The position numbers were made by a program, and so were the translations under genes. A stretch of 30,731 nt of DNA from Fimenecus sp045602655. Lineage in GTDB: Bacteria > Bacillota > Clostridia > Oscillospirales > Acutalibacteraceae. The notes beneath the pieces are model-generated. The model saw only the letters and a list, made by a program, of their open reading frames with translations. It made no database searches and was not told where the DNA came from. The stretch covers positions 1 through 30,731 of the forward strand of contig JAZSBY010000107.1 in NCBI GenBank assembly GCA_045602655.1. Reading direction: 5' to 3'. Within the stretch, counting starts at the first letter, position 1; each line of letters starts with the position of its first letter. Below, in pieces: positions 17,134 through 25,016 of this stretch.

Positions 17134-19350
17134 TTAGTCTGTTACATTTTCACTTGAACGGAAGTAAACCGTAATTACCGTTCCCAATTGTGCAGTATTT
17201 CCCGACTGAATACTCTGTTTATAGGAAATAACCTGATTTGCACCTTGAGTTGTACCTGCAACCTTGATATTAAAGCCTGCATTAACAGCAACTCTGTTTG
17301 CTTCAGAAACTGTGAGTCCCGTAAGATTTGGAACAGTTCCCGTTTTTCTCTCTGCATTTTCTTCTGTATAAACTACAATCACGCCACCCTTTGGCATTGA
17401 CTGATTTGAAGACGGCATCTGTGAAACAACAGTTTTTCCGTTGCCGATTACCTTGACTGTAAAGGTTGAAGCCTTTGACCTTACATTGTCAACACTTGAG
17501 CCTATAAGGTTTGGTGCTGTAACAGTAGCCTTTGTAAGTTCCTCGTCAGTATATTGAGGGTCAACATTGAGATATGCGAGAATATTCTCAAAAATTCTGC
17601 CTGCAATAGGAGCAGCACCCGAACCACCCGTTCTGTAAAGCTGTGGCTCATCAACTGCTATAAGAACTGCAATCTGCGGGTCATCTGCGGGAGCAAAACC
17701 TGCAAAGGAGGCTATAACCTGATTATCCGTACTGAGCTTTTCACTTGTACCCGTTTTTCCGGCAATATGGTAGCCTGAAACATAGGCATTTTTTGCGGTA
17801 CCCCATTCAACAACTTCTTCCATAAGTCCTGTCATAATTTCAGCGGTTTTCTGGGAGATAACCTGTCGTTTTACCGTGGGCTGCGTTTCGGAAATAATAT
17901 TTCCGTTTTCGTCAAGAACCTTTTTCACAACATAAGGTGTCATAAGTTTGCCACCGTTACCAAGGGAAGCTACTGCCGTAATCATCTGAATAGGTGTTGC
18001 CTGGAAGGTCTGACCAAAGGAAGCAGAGGAAAGTTCTGCAATACCCATTTTATCAACGGGATAATATGTTTTCCCTGCAACAGGTACTGCTTCCGACGGA
18101 AGGTCAATTCCCGTTGCCTCAGTAAATCCGAAAGCCTCAAAATATTTTGAGAAGGTTTCCTTACCCATTCGCTGTCCCATTGTGATAAAGAATGTGTTAC
18201 AGGAGTTGGGCAAAGCCTGTGCAACTGTCTGTGTGCCGTGAACATTATGGTTGAAACAATGCTGATAATAGTTTGCAACCTTAATTGAACTTGTGCAATT
18301 ATATGTGGTTTCCGTTGTCATAACACCCTCTTCAAGGGCTGCTGCAGCAACAAAAAGCTTGAAAACAGAGCCCGGCTCATAGGAGTCGGAAATTGTACGG
18401 TTTCTCCATTGTGAGTACAGAGCATTTGTTTCTGCCTGCTGTCTTTCCTTATCGTCCTCAATAGCAGCAATAGCCTCTGATACTGTGGGTGAATAAACCT
18501 TGTAAGGAGTGTTCAAATCGTAGTCAGGCATTGTGGACATTCCGAGAATTGCACCTGTTTTAACATCCATTATAATGCCGTAGGCATATTTTGCCTGAGT
18601 TTCCTCAACTGCCTGTGCCAACTGCTGTTCAAGATAATACTGAATAACCTCGTCAATGGTAAGCACAAGGCTGTTGCCCTGCTCTGCATCATAGGTTGTT
18701 TCATAATCGTTGGGCATATCCCCTGCAAGAGCGTTCTGTGCAGTGATAATTCGTCCCGGTGAGCCTGTAAGCTTTGAGTTGTATTTAAGCTCAAGACCTG
18801 CTCTGCCCGTATCCTCGGAGCCTGTAAAACCGATAATTGTTGATGCGAATGAGCCAAGCGGATAATATCGCTTTGTATCAGGGTCAATACCGATAATTGT
18901 GCCGAGTTTTTTATCCTTATGCTGTGAAATATATTCCTGTAGTTTTGCTTTTTGTTCGTTATCTATCTGACCGATAATTTTTTCATAACCACTCTGCTGA
19001 CGGTTAACCTTTTTTGTAACAGTTTCAGCATCAAGTCCGAATATGGAAACAAAGCCGTCAACAAGCAAAGTTTTCTGCTCGTCAGTCTTAATCTTTGATG
19101 GGTTTATGTAAACCAACCAAGCAGATGCACTCTGTGCCAACACCTTCATGTTTGAGTCATAAATTGTACCGCGATTTGCCGCAACAACCGTATCGCTTAA
19201 CTGATTTCGCTCTGCTTTAAGGCGATATTCCTCACCTTTTACAATCTGAATCCAGAAAAGGTTTCCTATAAGCAAAAGCAAGGCAGCACAAAAAATGAAA
19301 AAAGCCTTTATAGAACGATTTTCCATTTTTTTAGTAGGTTTTCTGTTCAT
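17134..19350 (-). CDS. ftsI: Septal class B penicillin-binding protein with two PASTA domains (FtsI/PbpB/SpoVD type)
   Basis: The transpeptidase that cross-links septal peptidoglycan outside the membrane. From the chosen ATG (19350; AAGGAAGTG upstream) it has 738 residues: one membrane anchor (about 14-34), a PBP dimerisation domain (about 50-210), and a transpeptidase domain with SVFK at 328-331 (catalytic Ser328), SCN at 383-385 and KTG at 532-534. Two PASTA repeats follow (about 610-663 and 671-732), as in B. subtilis PbpB; SpoVD has one. The frame is open to 19422, but that extension lacks a Shine-Dalgarno site and covers a hairpin. Only one such gene is here, so it may serve vegetative division, sporulation or both. 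Confidence 0.95.
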   Translation of the reverse strand: MNRKPTKKMENRSIKAFFIFCAALLLLIGNLFWIQIVKGEEYRLKAERNQLSDTVVAANRGTIYDSNMKVLAQSASAWLVYINPSKIKTDEQKTLLVDGFVSIFGLDAETVTKKVNRQQSGYEKIIGQIDNEQKAKLQEYISQHKDKKLGTIIGIDPDTKRYYPLGSFASTIIGFTGSEDTGRAGLELKYNSKLTGSPGRIITAQNALAGDMPNDYETTYDAEQGNSLVLTIDEVIQYYLEQQLAQAVEETQAKYAYGIIMDVKTGAILGMSTMPDYDLNTPYKVYSPTVSEAIAAIEDDKERQQAETNALYSQWRNRTISDSYEPGSVFKLFVAAAALEEGVMTTETTYNCTSSIKVANYYQHCFNHNVHGTQTVAQALPNSCNTFFITMGQRMGKETFSKYFEAFGFTEATGIDLPSEAVPVAGKTYYPVDKMGIAELSSASFGQTFQATPIQMITAVASLGNGGKLMTPYVVKKVLDENGNIISETQPTVKRQVISQKTAEIMTGLMEEVVEWGTAKNAYVSGYHIAGKTGTSEKLSTDNQVIASFAGFAPADDPQIAVLIAVDEPQLYRTGGSGAAPIAGRIFENILAYLNVDPQYTDEELTKATVTAPNLIGSSVDNVRSKASTFTVKVIGNGKTVVSQMPSSNQSMPKGGVIVVYTEENAERKTGTVPNLTGLTVSEANRVAVNAGFNIKVAGTTQGANQVISYKQSIQSGNTAQLGTVITVYFRSSENVTD

Positions 19351-19390
19351 TTTCTGCCACTTCCTTGTTTCAAATTTTTGCTTTTTAAAT

Positions 19391-19427
19391 AAAACAACGA
19401 GAGTTAACGGCATTTGCCCCAACTCTC
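19391..19427 (-). terminator. Hairpin between ftsL and ftsI, possible attenuator
   Basis: On the minus strand GAGAGTT (19427-19421) pairs with AACTCTC (19405-19399). Inside it a second small stem GGC/GCC closes an AAAT loop. A T-rich stretch (GTTGTTTTATTT) follows, resembling a weak terminator. It lies in the 98-bp gap between the ftsL stop and the ftsI start, the largest gap between mraZ and ftsQ. Confidence 0.5.
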
Positions 19428-19448
19428 CTTAGTTTTCTATTAAATATA

Positions 19449-19970
19449 TTACTTTTTGTCGTTATTTATGCTTTCAGCTACACTTTCGCCATTAACAACG
19501 GCAACACGGTCATCCGTTGACATATCAATATAGTAAACCTGATAGTCCTGAACCTTGGTCATTCCCAATTGATTGGTTGCATACTCCTCAACATTATTTA
19601 TAGATACTATTGCATTGAGTTCGTTATTAAGCTTTACTGCATCGCTTTGTGCAAGTTCTATTTTTTTCTCAACCGAACTGATTTCACGGTTTATTTCGTC
19701 AAGCTTTACACGGCTATAAATTGCCAATACCATAAACATTAAAATCGCCATGGCAACGCACATAACCTTAATGGTTTTTCTTGTTTCCGCTGCAGTCTGC
19801 TGTTGCACCTGACGAGCAGTCATTCTTGTTTTCTTAACAAGTTCAAGCTGTGGTTTCTTTTGAGGCTCAGGTCTCACCTTTGGTGCAGCAGAACCGTTAA
19901 AAGAAACTATTTTTTCATTTTTATTATAGTTGTAATTGTAAGCATAAGCATTTCTGTTCTGTTGCGTCAA
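19449..19970 (-). CDS. ftsL: Cell division protein FtsL-like
   Basis: A small bitopic divisome protein that joins FtsQ/DivIB and DivIC to recruit FtsW-FtsI. The 173 residues have a long cytoplasmic part (1-66) that starts with a Tyr/Asn-rich run (AYAYNYNYNKN), one membrane helix (about 67-86), and a heptad-patterned coiled coil (about 90-125) ending in a conserved-looking YATNQLGM block. The start codon is TTG at 19970 with GGAAGAG at good spacing; the next in-frame Met is at residue 50. Sequence conservation of FtsL is low, so the call rests on topology and position between rsmH and ftsI. Confidence 0.88.
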   Translation of the reverse strand: MTQQNRNAYAYNYNYNKNEKIVSFNGSAAPKVRPEPQKKPQLELVKKTRMTARQVQQQTAAETRKTIKVMCVAMAILMFMVLAIYSRVKLDEINREISSVEKKIELAQSDAVKLNNELNAIVSINNVEEYATNQLGMTKVQDYQVYYIDMSTDDRVAVVNGESVAESINNDKK

Positions 19971-19982
19971 ATTTCTCTTCCT

Positions 19983-20897
19983 TTACCTTATTTTTTCTAT
20001 TGTCCTGAGTCTTGCACTTCGGCTTCTGTTATTAGCATCCAATTCGTTTTGCTTTGCAGATAAGCCCTTATTCACAAGTTTTCCTCTCGGGGTGTTTCCA
20101 CATACACAAACCGGAAATTCCTTGGGACAAGTGCATCCCACAGTAAATTCACGGAATTTTTCTTTAACTGTTCTGTCCTCAAGTGAGTGGAATGTGATTA
20201 TTGAAAGTCTTCCGCCAACTTTAAGGCAATTAAACATATCTTCAACTGCACGGCTGAGAGTTGAAAGTTCGTCGTTAACCTCAATTCTTATTGCCTGAAA
20301 GGTTTTTCTTGCAGGGTGCGAATCACGACGATATTTTGCAGGAACAGAGTCCTTAATAAGCTCTGCAAGTTCAATGGTTGTTTCAATGGGCTTCGTTTCC
20401 CTTGCTTTTACAATGTTTCTTGCAATATTACGAGCAAACTTTTCTTCACCGTATCGGGTGATTACATTGGCAAGTTCATATTCCGAATATGTATTCACCA
20501 CATCATAAGCACTTTTTCCCGATTTGCTCATTCGCATATCAAGGGGTGCTTCGTGGTGGAATGAAAACCCTCTTTCAGGGGTATCCAACTGAAATGAGCT
20601 GACACCCAAATCAGCAAGGATTCCGTCGGCTTCTCTACCGTTTAAAATATCTTTTATATTATTGAAATTATTGTTGACTATTTCCACCCTTGAGTCACCA
20701 CCGATTCTCTCGGTAATTACCTGAATGGCGTCGGGGTCACGGTCAATTGCAACAAGTACGCCGTCCGGGATGCGTTCAAGGATTGCCTTTGAATGCCCCG
20801 CTCCGCCACAGGTACAGTCAACATACAAACCATCTGATTTAATTCCCAGTGAGTCAATTGTTTCATCAAAAAGAACTGAGATATGCGAAAACTCCAT
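19983..20897 (-). CDS. rsmH: 16S rRNA (cytosine(1402)-N4)-methyltransferase RsmH (MraW)
   Basis: Methylates N4 of C1402 in 16S rRNA, using S-adenosylmethionine. It has 304 residues with the family opening HISVLFDETI, the SAM-binding DCTCGGAGHS at 27-36, DLGVSSFQLD near 96-105, and a C-terminal ITFHSLEDRTVK block. The start was moved from ATG 20909 to ATG 20897: the first ATG follows the mraZ stop directly and has no ribosome site, while GGTGAG (20900-20906 region) precedes the second. Coupled to mraZ. Gap to ftsL is 12 bp. Confidence 0.97.
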   Translation of the reverse strand: MEFSHISVLFDETIDSLGIKSDGLYVDCTCGGAGHSKAILERIPDGVLVAIDRDPDAIQVITERIGGDSRVEIVNNNFNNIKDILNGREADGILADLGVSSFQLDTPERGFSFHHEAPLDMRMSKSGKSAYDVVNTYSEYELANVITRYGEEKFARNIARNIVKARETKPIETTIELAELIKDSVPAKYRRDSHPARKTFQAIRIEVNDELSTLSRAVEDMFNCLKVGGRLSIITFHSLEDRTVKEKFREFTVGCTCPKEFPVCVCGNTPRGKLVNKGLSAKQNELDANNRSRSARLRTIEKIR

Positions 20898-20909
20898 ATT
20901 GCTCACCAT

Positions 20910-21314
20910 TTAGAATGTAAAGTCGTCAAAATTGATAAGTTCAGTTAACGGCTTAACATCCACCTTGTAATTCTCTGTTGCCCAGATTTCAATTCTTGAG
21001 CCGGCACCGATAATAGCAACATCCTTTGTAAGGTCAGCGTGTTCAAGTAAATCAGCACTCAATGTCATTCTGCCCTGCTTGTCGGCACTTGCGTCTACAA
21101 CCTGACTGAAAAAGGCTCTCTGAACATCACGGTTATTAGTATTGATAAACTGTTCACTAAGTTTTTCAAAGCCCTCTTTAGTGTAAACATAAAGACATTT
21201 TTCGCTGCCCTTGAAGATTACAAACTCCTCACCCAAGGCTTCACGGAATTTAACAGGAATGAAAACACGGTTTTTCGCATCAAGACTGTGGTAATATGCA
21301 CTTTTAAACAACAC
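20910..21314 (-). CDS. mraZ: Transcriptional regulator MraZ
   Basis: A SpoVT/AbrB-fold DNA-binding protein that represses or tunes its own dcw operon in other bacteria. The 134 residues hold two matching halves: HSLDAKNRVFIP (about 9-20) and SADKQGRMTLS (about 75-85), each with the family D-x-K/Q-x-R pattern. The start is GTG at 21314, because AAAGGAG (around 21321-21328) is correctly spaced for it and overlaps the alternative GTG at 21323. First gene of the dcw operon; candidate MraZ sites lie at the transcription start in front of it. Confidence 0.96.
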   Translation of the reverse strand: MLFKSAYYHSLDAKNRVFIPVKFREALGEEFVIFKGSEKCLYVYTKEGFEKLSEQFINTNNRDVQRAFFSQVVDASADKQGRMTLSADLLEHADLTKDVAIIGAGSRIEIWATENYKVDVKPLTELINFDDFTF

Positions 21315-21351
21315 GATTTTCACTCCTTTTTTAGTTAATTTTTAAGTATTT

Positions 21352-21392
21352 CCCCATTTTGGTGAAAATTCAGTGGAATTTTACTCCACTTT
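21352..21392 (-). promoter_or_regulatory. Candidate MraZ operator sites in the dcw leader
   Basis: Read on the minus strand from the predicted transcription start, there is AAAGTGGAG, then the inverted TTCCACT, then TTTTCACC, then AAAATGGGG. AGTGGA and TCCACT form an inverted repeat with a 7-bp gap (21372-21390). MraZ of other bacteria binds repeated GTGG- or TGGG-type cores in its own promoter. The arrangement here is mixed in orientation, so this is a candidate only. Confidence 0.45.
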
Positions 21393-21398
21393 GAGTTC

Positions 21399-21427
21399 AT
21401 TATACAATAAAAAAAATACAATTGCAA
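21399..21427 (-). promoter_or_regulatory. Promoter of the dcw cluster (PmraZ)
   Basis: Minus strand TTGCAA (21427-21422), 17-bp spacer containing a T-tract, TATAAT (21404-21399). The -10 is perfect. The expected start is near 21392, giving a leader of roughly 80 nt before the mraZ GTG. Confidence 0.88.
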
Positions 21428-21497
21428 GATTTTTTTAAATTCTTTTAACAAAATTTTTCTCCAAATTTTGGCAAATTTGCACAAAACTAAAAAAGGT

Positions 21498-21530
21498 AAA
21501 AAAATACCCCATTCCCGAAGAAATGAGGTA
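21498..21530 (-). terminator. UUCG-capped terminator of pncB-ppa
   Basis: On the minus strand an 11-bp stem (21530-21520 with 21515-21505, two G-U pairs) is capped by a TTCG tetraloop and followed by seven T. It lies about 20 bp after the ppa stop and insulates the dcw promoter. About 70 bp of AT-rich sequence with nothing else I can identify separate it from PmraZ. Confidence 0.93.
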
Positions 21531-21548
21531 AACTGATAATTCTATATC

Positions 21549-22082
21549 TTATTTTACAAACAATTTTTTATAATTTTCGATGGCATTTTCTATAATATCC
21601 ACTGCAGCGAGGACACCCTGTGCCTGGTTAATTGCAGTGTCCTTATTTTCCAGCATTTTATACACTGTGAAGAAATGAGTCATCTCGTCAAAGATGTGTT
21701 TAGGAAGCTGACTTATATCCTTATACTCATTGTATGTGGGGTCGCCAAAGGGAATTGCAATAATTTTATCGTCGGCGTGTCCCCCGTCCACCATTGAGAT
21801 AACACCAATGGGATAGCAACGGACAAGGGCTAAAGGTTCAATTTTTTCCGAGCAGAGAACAAGCACATCCAACGGGTCATTATCGTCGGCATAGGTTCTT
21901 GGAATAAAACCGTAGTTTGCAGGGTAGTGAGTTGATGTGTGAAGAACACGGTCAAGCTTTAAAAGACCTGTTTCCTTATCAAGTTCATATTTCATTTTAC
22001 TGCCCTTGGAAATTTCAATTACGGCTTCAAAGTCTTTTCTTGAAATTCTGTCAGCAGAAATGTCGTGCCAGATATTCGTCAT
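21549..22082 (-). CDS. ppa: Inorganic pyrophosphatase, class I (soluble)
   Basis: Hydrolyses pyrophosphate to two phosphates in the cytoplasm. The 177 residues fit the class I (E. coli type) family, with the metal-binding signature DDNDPLDVLVL near 66-76 and HYPANYGFIPRTY just before it. Its ATG overlaps the pncB stop codon as TAATG, so it is translationally coupled to nicotinate phosphoribosyltransferase, which generates pyrophosphate. Confidence 0.96.
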   Translation of the reverse strand: MTNIWHDISADRISRKDFEAVIEISKGSKMKYELDKETGLLKLDRVLHTSTHYPANYGFIPRTYADDNDPLDVLVLCSEKIEPLALVRCYPIGVISMVDGGHADDKIIAIPFGDPTYNEYKDISQLPKHIFDEMTHFFTVYKMLENKDTAINQAQGVLAAVDIIENAIENYKKLFVK

Positions 22083-23524
22083 TATTTTTTCGCTCCTTTA
22101 TATTCTTCTATAAGGTCTCTGCGGATTCTCCACAGATTTTCGGATAAATCTACATAATAAGTATGCGGATTTTCAAATCGTTTAACCTCTTCCCAGAGAT
22201 TATCTATCTGTTCGGAGCAATAATCTCTGATTTCATCAACAGAAGGCTCATCGTAAACACATTCACCGTTCACGAAAATGGGAACAAGCATTTTTCTTGC
22301 AACAAAGTTTTCAACCTCTTTGCGTTTCCAAGTGAAATCAGGGTCAAAGAGAGTGTATGGTTTACTGTCGTCGATTTCCTCATCGTGGAGAGTAAGCACA
22401 TCGGCAATAGCCTTGCCTGTATCACAGTCAAAAAGACGATAGAGCATTTTTGAGTGTGGGGTTGTGATTTTACTTACATTTTCCGAAAGATTGATTTTAG
22501 GAACAATCTCCCCGTCAGTTTCAACTGCACAAAGCTTATATACACCGCTGAAAAGTGGTGAGGACGCAGAGTTAATAAGTCTTTCACCGACAACAAAGCA
22601 GTCAACCTTTGCACCCTGCGAAATCATATCATTGATAATATATTCGTCAAGAGAGTTTGATGCAGTAATGTTACAGTCAGGATACCCTGCCTCATCAAGC
22701 ATTTTTCGCACTTTCTTTGAAAGATAGGTAATGTCCCCCGAGTCAATACGGACACTTAAAGGGCGTCTGCCCATTGGCTTTAAAACCGTATCAAAAGCCT
22801 TGATTGCATTCGGCACACCTGAACGGATAGTGTCATAGGTGTCAACCACAAGTGAGCAGTCATCAGGATACTGCCTTGCATATTCGCAGAATGCCTCATA
22901 TTCGGACTCAAACATCTGCACCCAGCTGTGAATCATTGTGTTCATTGTGGGGATACCGAACTTTTTACCCTGAACAACACCCGATGTACCTACGCAACCA
23001 CCGATATAGGCAGCACGGGAGCCATAAAAAGCCATATCAAAGCCGTTTGAACGACGAGTGCCGAACTCGGCAACCGTAATTCCCTTTGCAGCACGGACAA
23101 GACGATTAGCCTTTGTTGCCACAAGGCTTTGGTGGTTCATACAAACAAGCAAAAGTGTTTCAATGAGTTGTGCCTGAACAATTGGTCCACGAACTTTTAC
23201 AACGGGTTCATTTGGGAAAACAGGAGTACCCTCGGGAACTGACCATATATCGCACTCGAATTTAAAATCGCGAAGATAATCGATAAATTCATCGCAAATT
23301 CCCAAGGTCTTTAAATATTCTAAATCCTCATCCTTGAATGAGATGTTTTTGATAAGCTCAATCATTCGGGATAGTCCTGCAAAAATTGCAAAGCCACCTT
23401 TGTCAGGGACTTTTCTGAAAAACAAATCAAAATGGGCAATTTCATTTGCTTTTCCACTCATAAAAAAGCCGTTTGCCATTGTAAGCTCATATAATTCTGT
23501 CATTAAAAAACGATTGTTAATCAT
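22082..23524 (-). CDS. pncB: Nicotinate phosphoribosyltransferase
   Basis: Salvages nicotinate: nicotinate + PRPP (with ATP hydrolysis) to nicotinate mononucleotide + pyrophosphate, feeding NAD synthesis. It has 480 residues with the family opening LTELYELTMANGFF, the EFGTRRSNGFD block (about 142-152), GGCVGTSG near 164, and TMIHSWVQMFESE (about 183-195) with the histidine phosphorylated in this family. The start is ATG 23524 (AGGAGT just upstream); the frame runs on to 23542 without a better start. First gene of a two-gene operon with ppa. Confidence 0.96.
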   Translation of the reverse strand: MINNRFLMTELYELTMANGFFMSGKANEIAHFDLFFRKVPDKGGFAIFAGLSRMIELIKNISFKDEDLEYLKTLGICDEFIDYLRDFKFECDIWSVPEGTPVFPNEPVVKVRGPIVQAQLIETLLLVCMNHQSLVATKANRLVRAAKGITVAEFGTRRSNGFDMAFYGSRAAYIGGCVGTSGVVQGKKFGIPTMNTMIHSWVQMFESEYEAFCEYARQYPDDCSLVVDTYDTIRSGVPNAIKAFDTVLKPMGRRPLSVRIDSGDITYLSKKVRKMLDEAGYPDCNITASNSLDEYIINDMISQGAKVDCFVVGERLINSASSPLFSGVYKLCAVETDGEIVPKINLSENVSKITTPHSKMLYRLFDCDTGKAIADVLTLHDEEIDDSKPYTLFDPDFTWKRKEVENFVARKMLVPIFVNGECVYDEPSVDEIRDYCSEQIDNLWEEVKRFENPHTYYVDLSENLWRIRRDLIEEYKGAKK

Positions 23525-23543
23525 TCTAATCACTCCTGACAAT

Positions 23544-23572
23544 ATTTTATCAAACTATTCACCAAAAGTCTA
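23544..23572 (-). promoter_or_regulatory. Promoter of pncB-ppa
   Basis: Minus strand TAGACT (23572-23567), 17-bp spacer, TAAAAT (23549-23544), about 20 bp before the pncB ATG. The -35 is weak (4 of 6). It lies back to back with the nitroreductase promoter, so the two genes are divergent. Confidence 0.55.
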
Positions 23573-23582
23573 TAACAAATTA

Positions 23583-23611
23583 TTGAACAAAAACAAATTT
23601 TAATATATAAT
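23583..23611 (+). promoter_or_regulatory. Promoter of the nitroreductase gene
   Basis: TTGAAC (23583-23588), 17-bp spacer, TATAAT (23606-23611), followed by a short leader with AAGGAG before the ATG at 23644. Confidence 0.82.
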
Positions 23612-23643
23612 TGGTACAGAATAAATTTTAAGGAGTTAAACCT

Positions 23644-24174
23644 ATGAATTTTAATGAACTGATTTTAAAAAGAGAAAGTTGCAGAAATTATAACGGTGAG
23701 GCTGTCAGCACGGATTTGCTCTTAAAATGCGTTGATGCAGCAAGACTCAGTCCCTCTGCTTGTAATTCACAACCTTGGAAGTATTACATCATCAATGGTG
23801 GAGAAAACGCAGAGAAAATAAGAGAATGTATTCAGCCCAACGGTGCTAACAAATTCGTACAGAATTGCCCTGCTTTTGCAGTAGTTACAGAAAGACCTGC
23901 AACGCTTAAATCATTCGTTATAGAAACAGTTAAAAACAGCCAGAAATGGGCTGAAAACGACATCGGACTTTCAGTCGCTCATTACTGCTTGCAGGCGGCT
24001 GATTTAGGCCTGGGCACTTGCATTATCGGTATGGTTGAGGAAGATAAAGTCCGTGAATATTTCGGAATAGAAGATAAAATAAGACTTGTTATCGCGACGG
24101 GATACTCGGCAGACGAAAGTCCACGAAACAAAGTAAGAAAAGCATTAGAAGATGTTTGTGAAGTTATAAAATAA
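23644..24174 (+). CDS. Nitroreductase-family flavoprotein
   Basis: A small FMN-dependent NAD(P)H oxidoreductase of the nitroreductase superfamily; the natural substrate is unknown. The 176 residues show the phosphate-binding KRESCRNY (about 9-16, in place of the usual R-x-S-x-R), the flavin-contacting SPSACNSQPWKYY (about 38-50), and a GLGTCIIG glycine loop (about 118-125). At 176 residues it is at the short end of the family. ATG 23644 has an AAGGAG site. It is a single-gene unit, divergent from pncB and ended by a bidirectional terminator. Confidence 0.9.
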   Translation: MNFNELILKRESCRNYNGEAVSTDLLLKCVDAARLSPSACNSQPWKYYIINGGENAEKIRECIQPNGANKFVQNCPAFAVVTERPATLKSFVIETVKNSQKWAENDIGLSVAHYCLQAADLGLGTCIIGMVEEDKVREYFGIEDKIRLVIATGYSADESPRNKVRKALEDVCEVIK

Positions 24175-24190
24175 GTGCAAAATGCAATCG

Positions 24191-24218
24191 CGTAGGGGCA
24201 GACATCCTTGTCTGTCCG
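24191..24218. repeat. Small GC-rich palindrome, candidate dispersed repeat
   Basis: A 9-bp stem (GGGCAGACA at 24196-24204 with TGTCTGTCC at 24209-24217, one G-T pair) with a 4-nt loop. It sits in the gap after the nitroreductase gene, just before the terminator. The form GTAGGGGC...GTCCGC resembles short palindromic repeats that I have seen scattered in many bacterial genomes. It lacks a T-run, so it is not itself a terminator. Confidence 0.5.
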
Positions 24219-24230
24219 CTTTAATACAAA

Positions 24231-24262
24231 AATAACGGCGAGGTCAACCTCGCCGTTTTATT
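24231..24262. terminator. Bidirectional terminator between nitroreductase gene and hisF
   Basis: A perfect 10-bp inverted repeat AACGGCGAGG (24234-24243) and CCTCGCCGTT (24248-24257) with a TCAA loop. A T-rich run follows on the plus strand, and an A-rich flank on the left gives T-rich sequence on the minus strand. It serves both convergent genes. Confidence 0.93.
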
Positions 24263-25016
24263 ATAATCTAACTGATATTCCGTTGTCTTTGAGATAGTGT
24301 TTTAAGTCCATAATGGGGATTTCGTTGAAATGGAAAAGGGATGCGGCTAAAACTGCGTCGGCTTTGCCCTCGTTGAAAGCATCGAGGAAATGGGATTTTG
24401 CACCTGCACCACCTGATGCAATTACAGGAACACCTACACACTCTGAAACTGCACGGTTAAGTTGGTTGTCGTAGCCTTGTTTTTGACCGTCACAGTCCAT
24501 ACTTGTTAAAAGTATTTCTCCTGCTCCCCTTTTAACTGCTTCCTCTGCCCATTTAACAGCATCAATGCCTGTGGGAATTCGTCCACCGTTAAGATAAACC
24601 TCCCAACCCTTATCATTTCGCTTTGCATCAATGGCACAAACAACGCATTGACTGCCGAATTTATATGCAGCCTCGTTAATAAGGTCAGGATTTCGCACAG
24701 CGGCAGAGTTTACTGAAATCTTGTCAGCACCTGCACGGAGTAACTCTTTAAAATCTTCAACTGTTCTTATTCCCCCACCAACAGTGAACGGAATGAAGAT
24801 ATTGTCGGCAACCTGACGGACAATCTCAAGCATTGTACCCCTGCCCTCGTGAGTAGCGGTAATATCGAGAAGCACTAACTCGTCAGCACCTTTTATATTG
24901 TACTCAACAGCACATTCCACAGGGTCACCTGCGTCACGGATATTGACAAAACTTACACCTTTTACAACTCGTCCGTTTTTCACATCAAGGCAAGGTATTA
25001 TTCTTTTTGCGTACAT
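24261..25016 (-). CDS. hisF: Imidazole glycerol phosphate synthase, cyclase subunit HisF
   Basis: The TIM-barrel subunit that uses ammonia from HisH to turn PRFAR into imidazole glycerol phosphate and AICAR (histidine and purine pathways). The 251 residues are standard. Catalytic aspartates are at canonical places: D11 in IIPCLDV and D130 in CAIDAKR. Phosphate-binding loops GGGIRT (about 80-85) and ASGGAG (about 220-225) are present. The start overlaps the hisH stop as TAATG, so the two subunits are made together. No other his genes lie nearby. Confidence 0.98.
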   Translation of the reverse strand: MYAKRIIPCLDVKNGRVVKGVSFVNIRDAGDPVECAVEYNIKGADELVLLDITATHEGRGTMLEIVRQVADNIFIPFTVGGGIRTVEDFKELLRAGADKISVNSAAVRNPDLINEAAYKFGSQCVVCAIDAKRNDKGWEVYLNGGRIPTGIDAVKWAEEAVKRGAGEILLTSMDCDGQKQGYDNQLNRAVSECVGVPVIASGGAGAKSHFLDAFNEGKADAVLAASLFHFNEIPIMDLKHYLKDNGISVRL

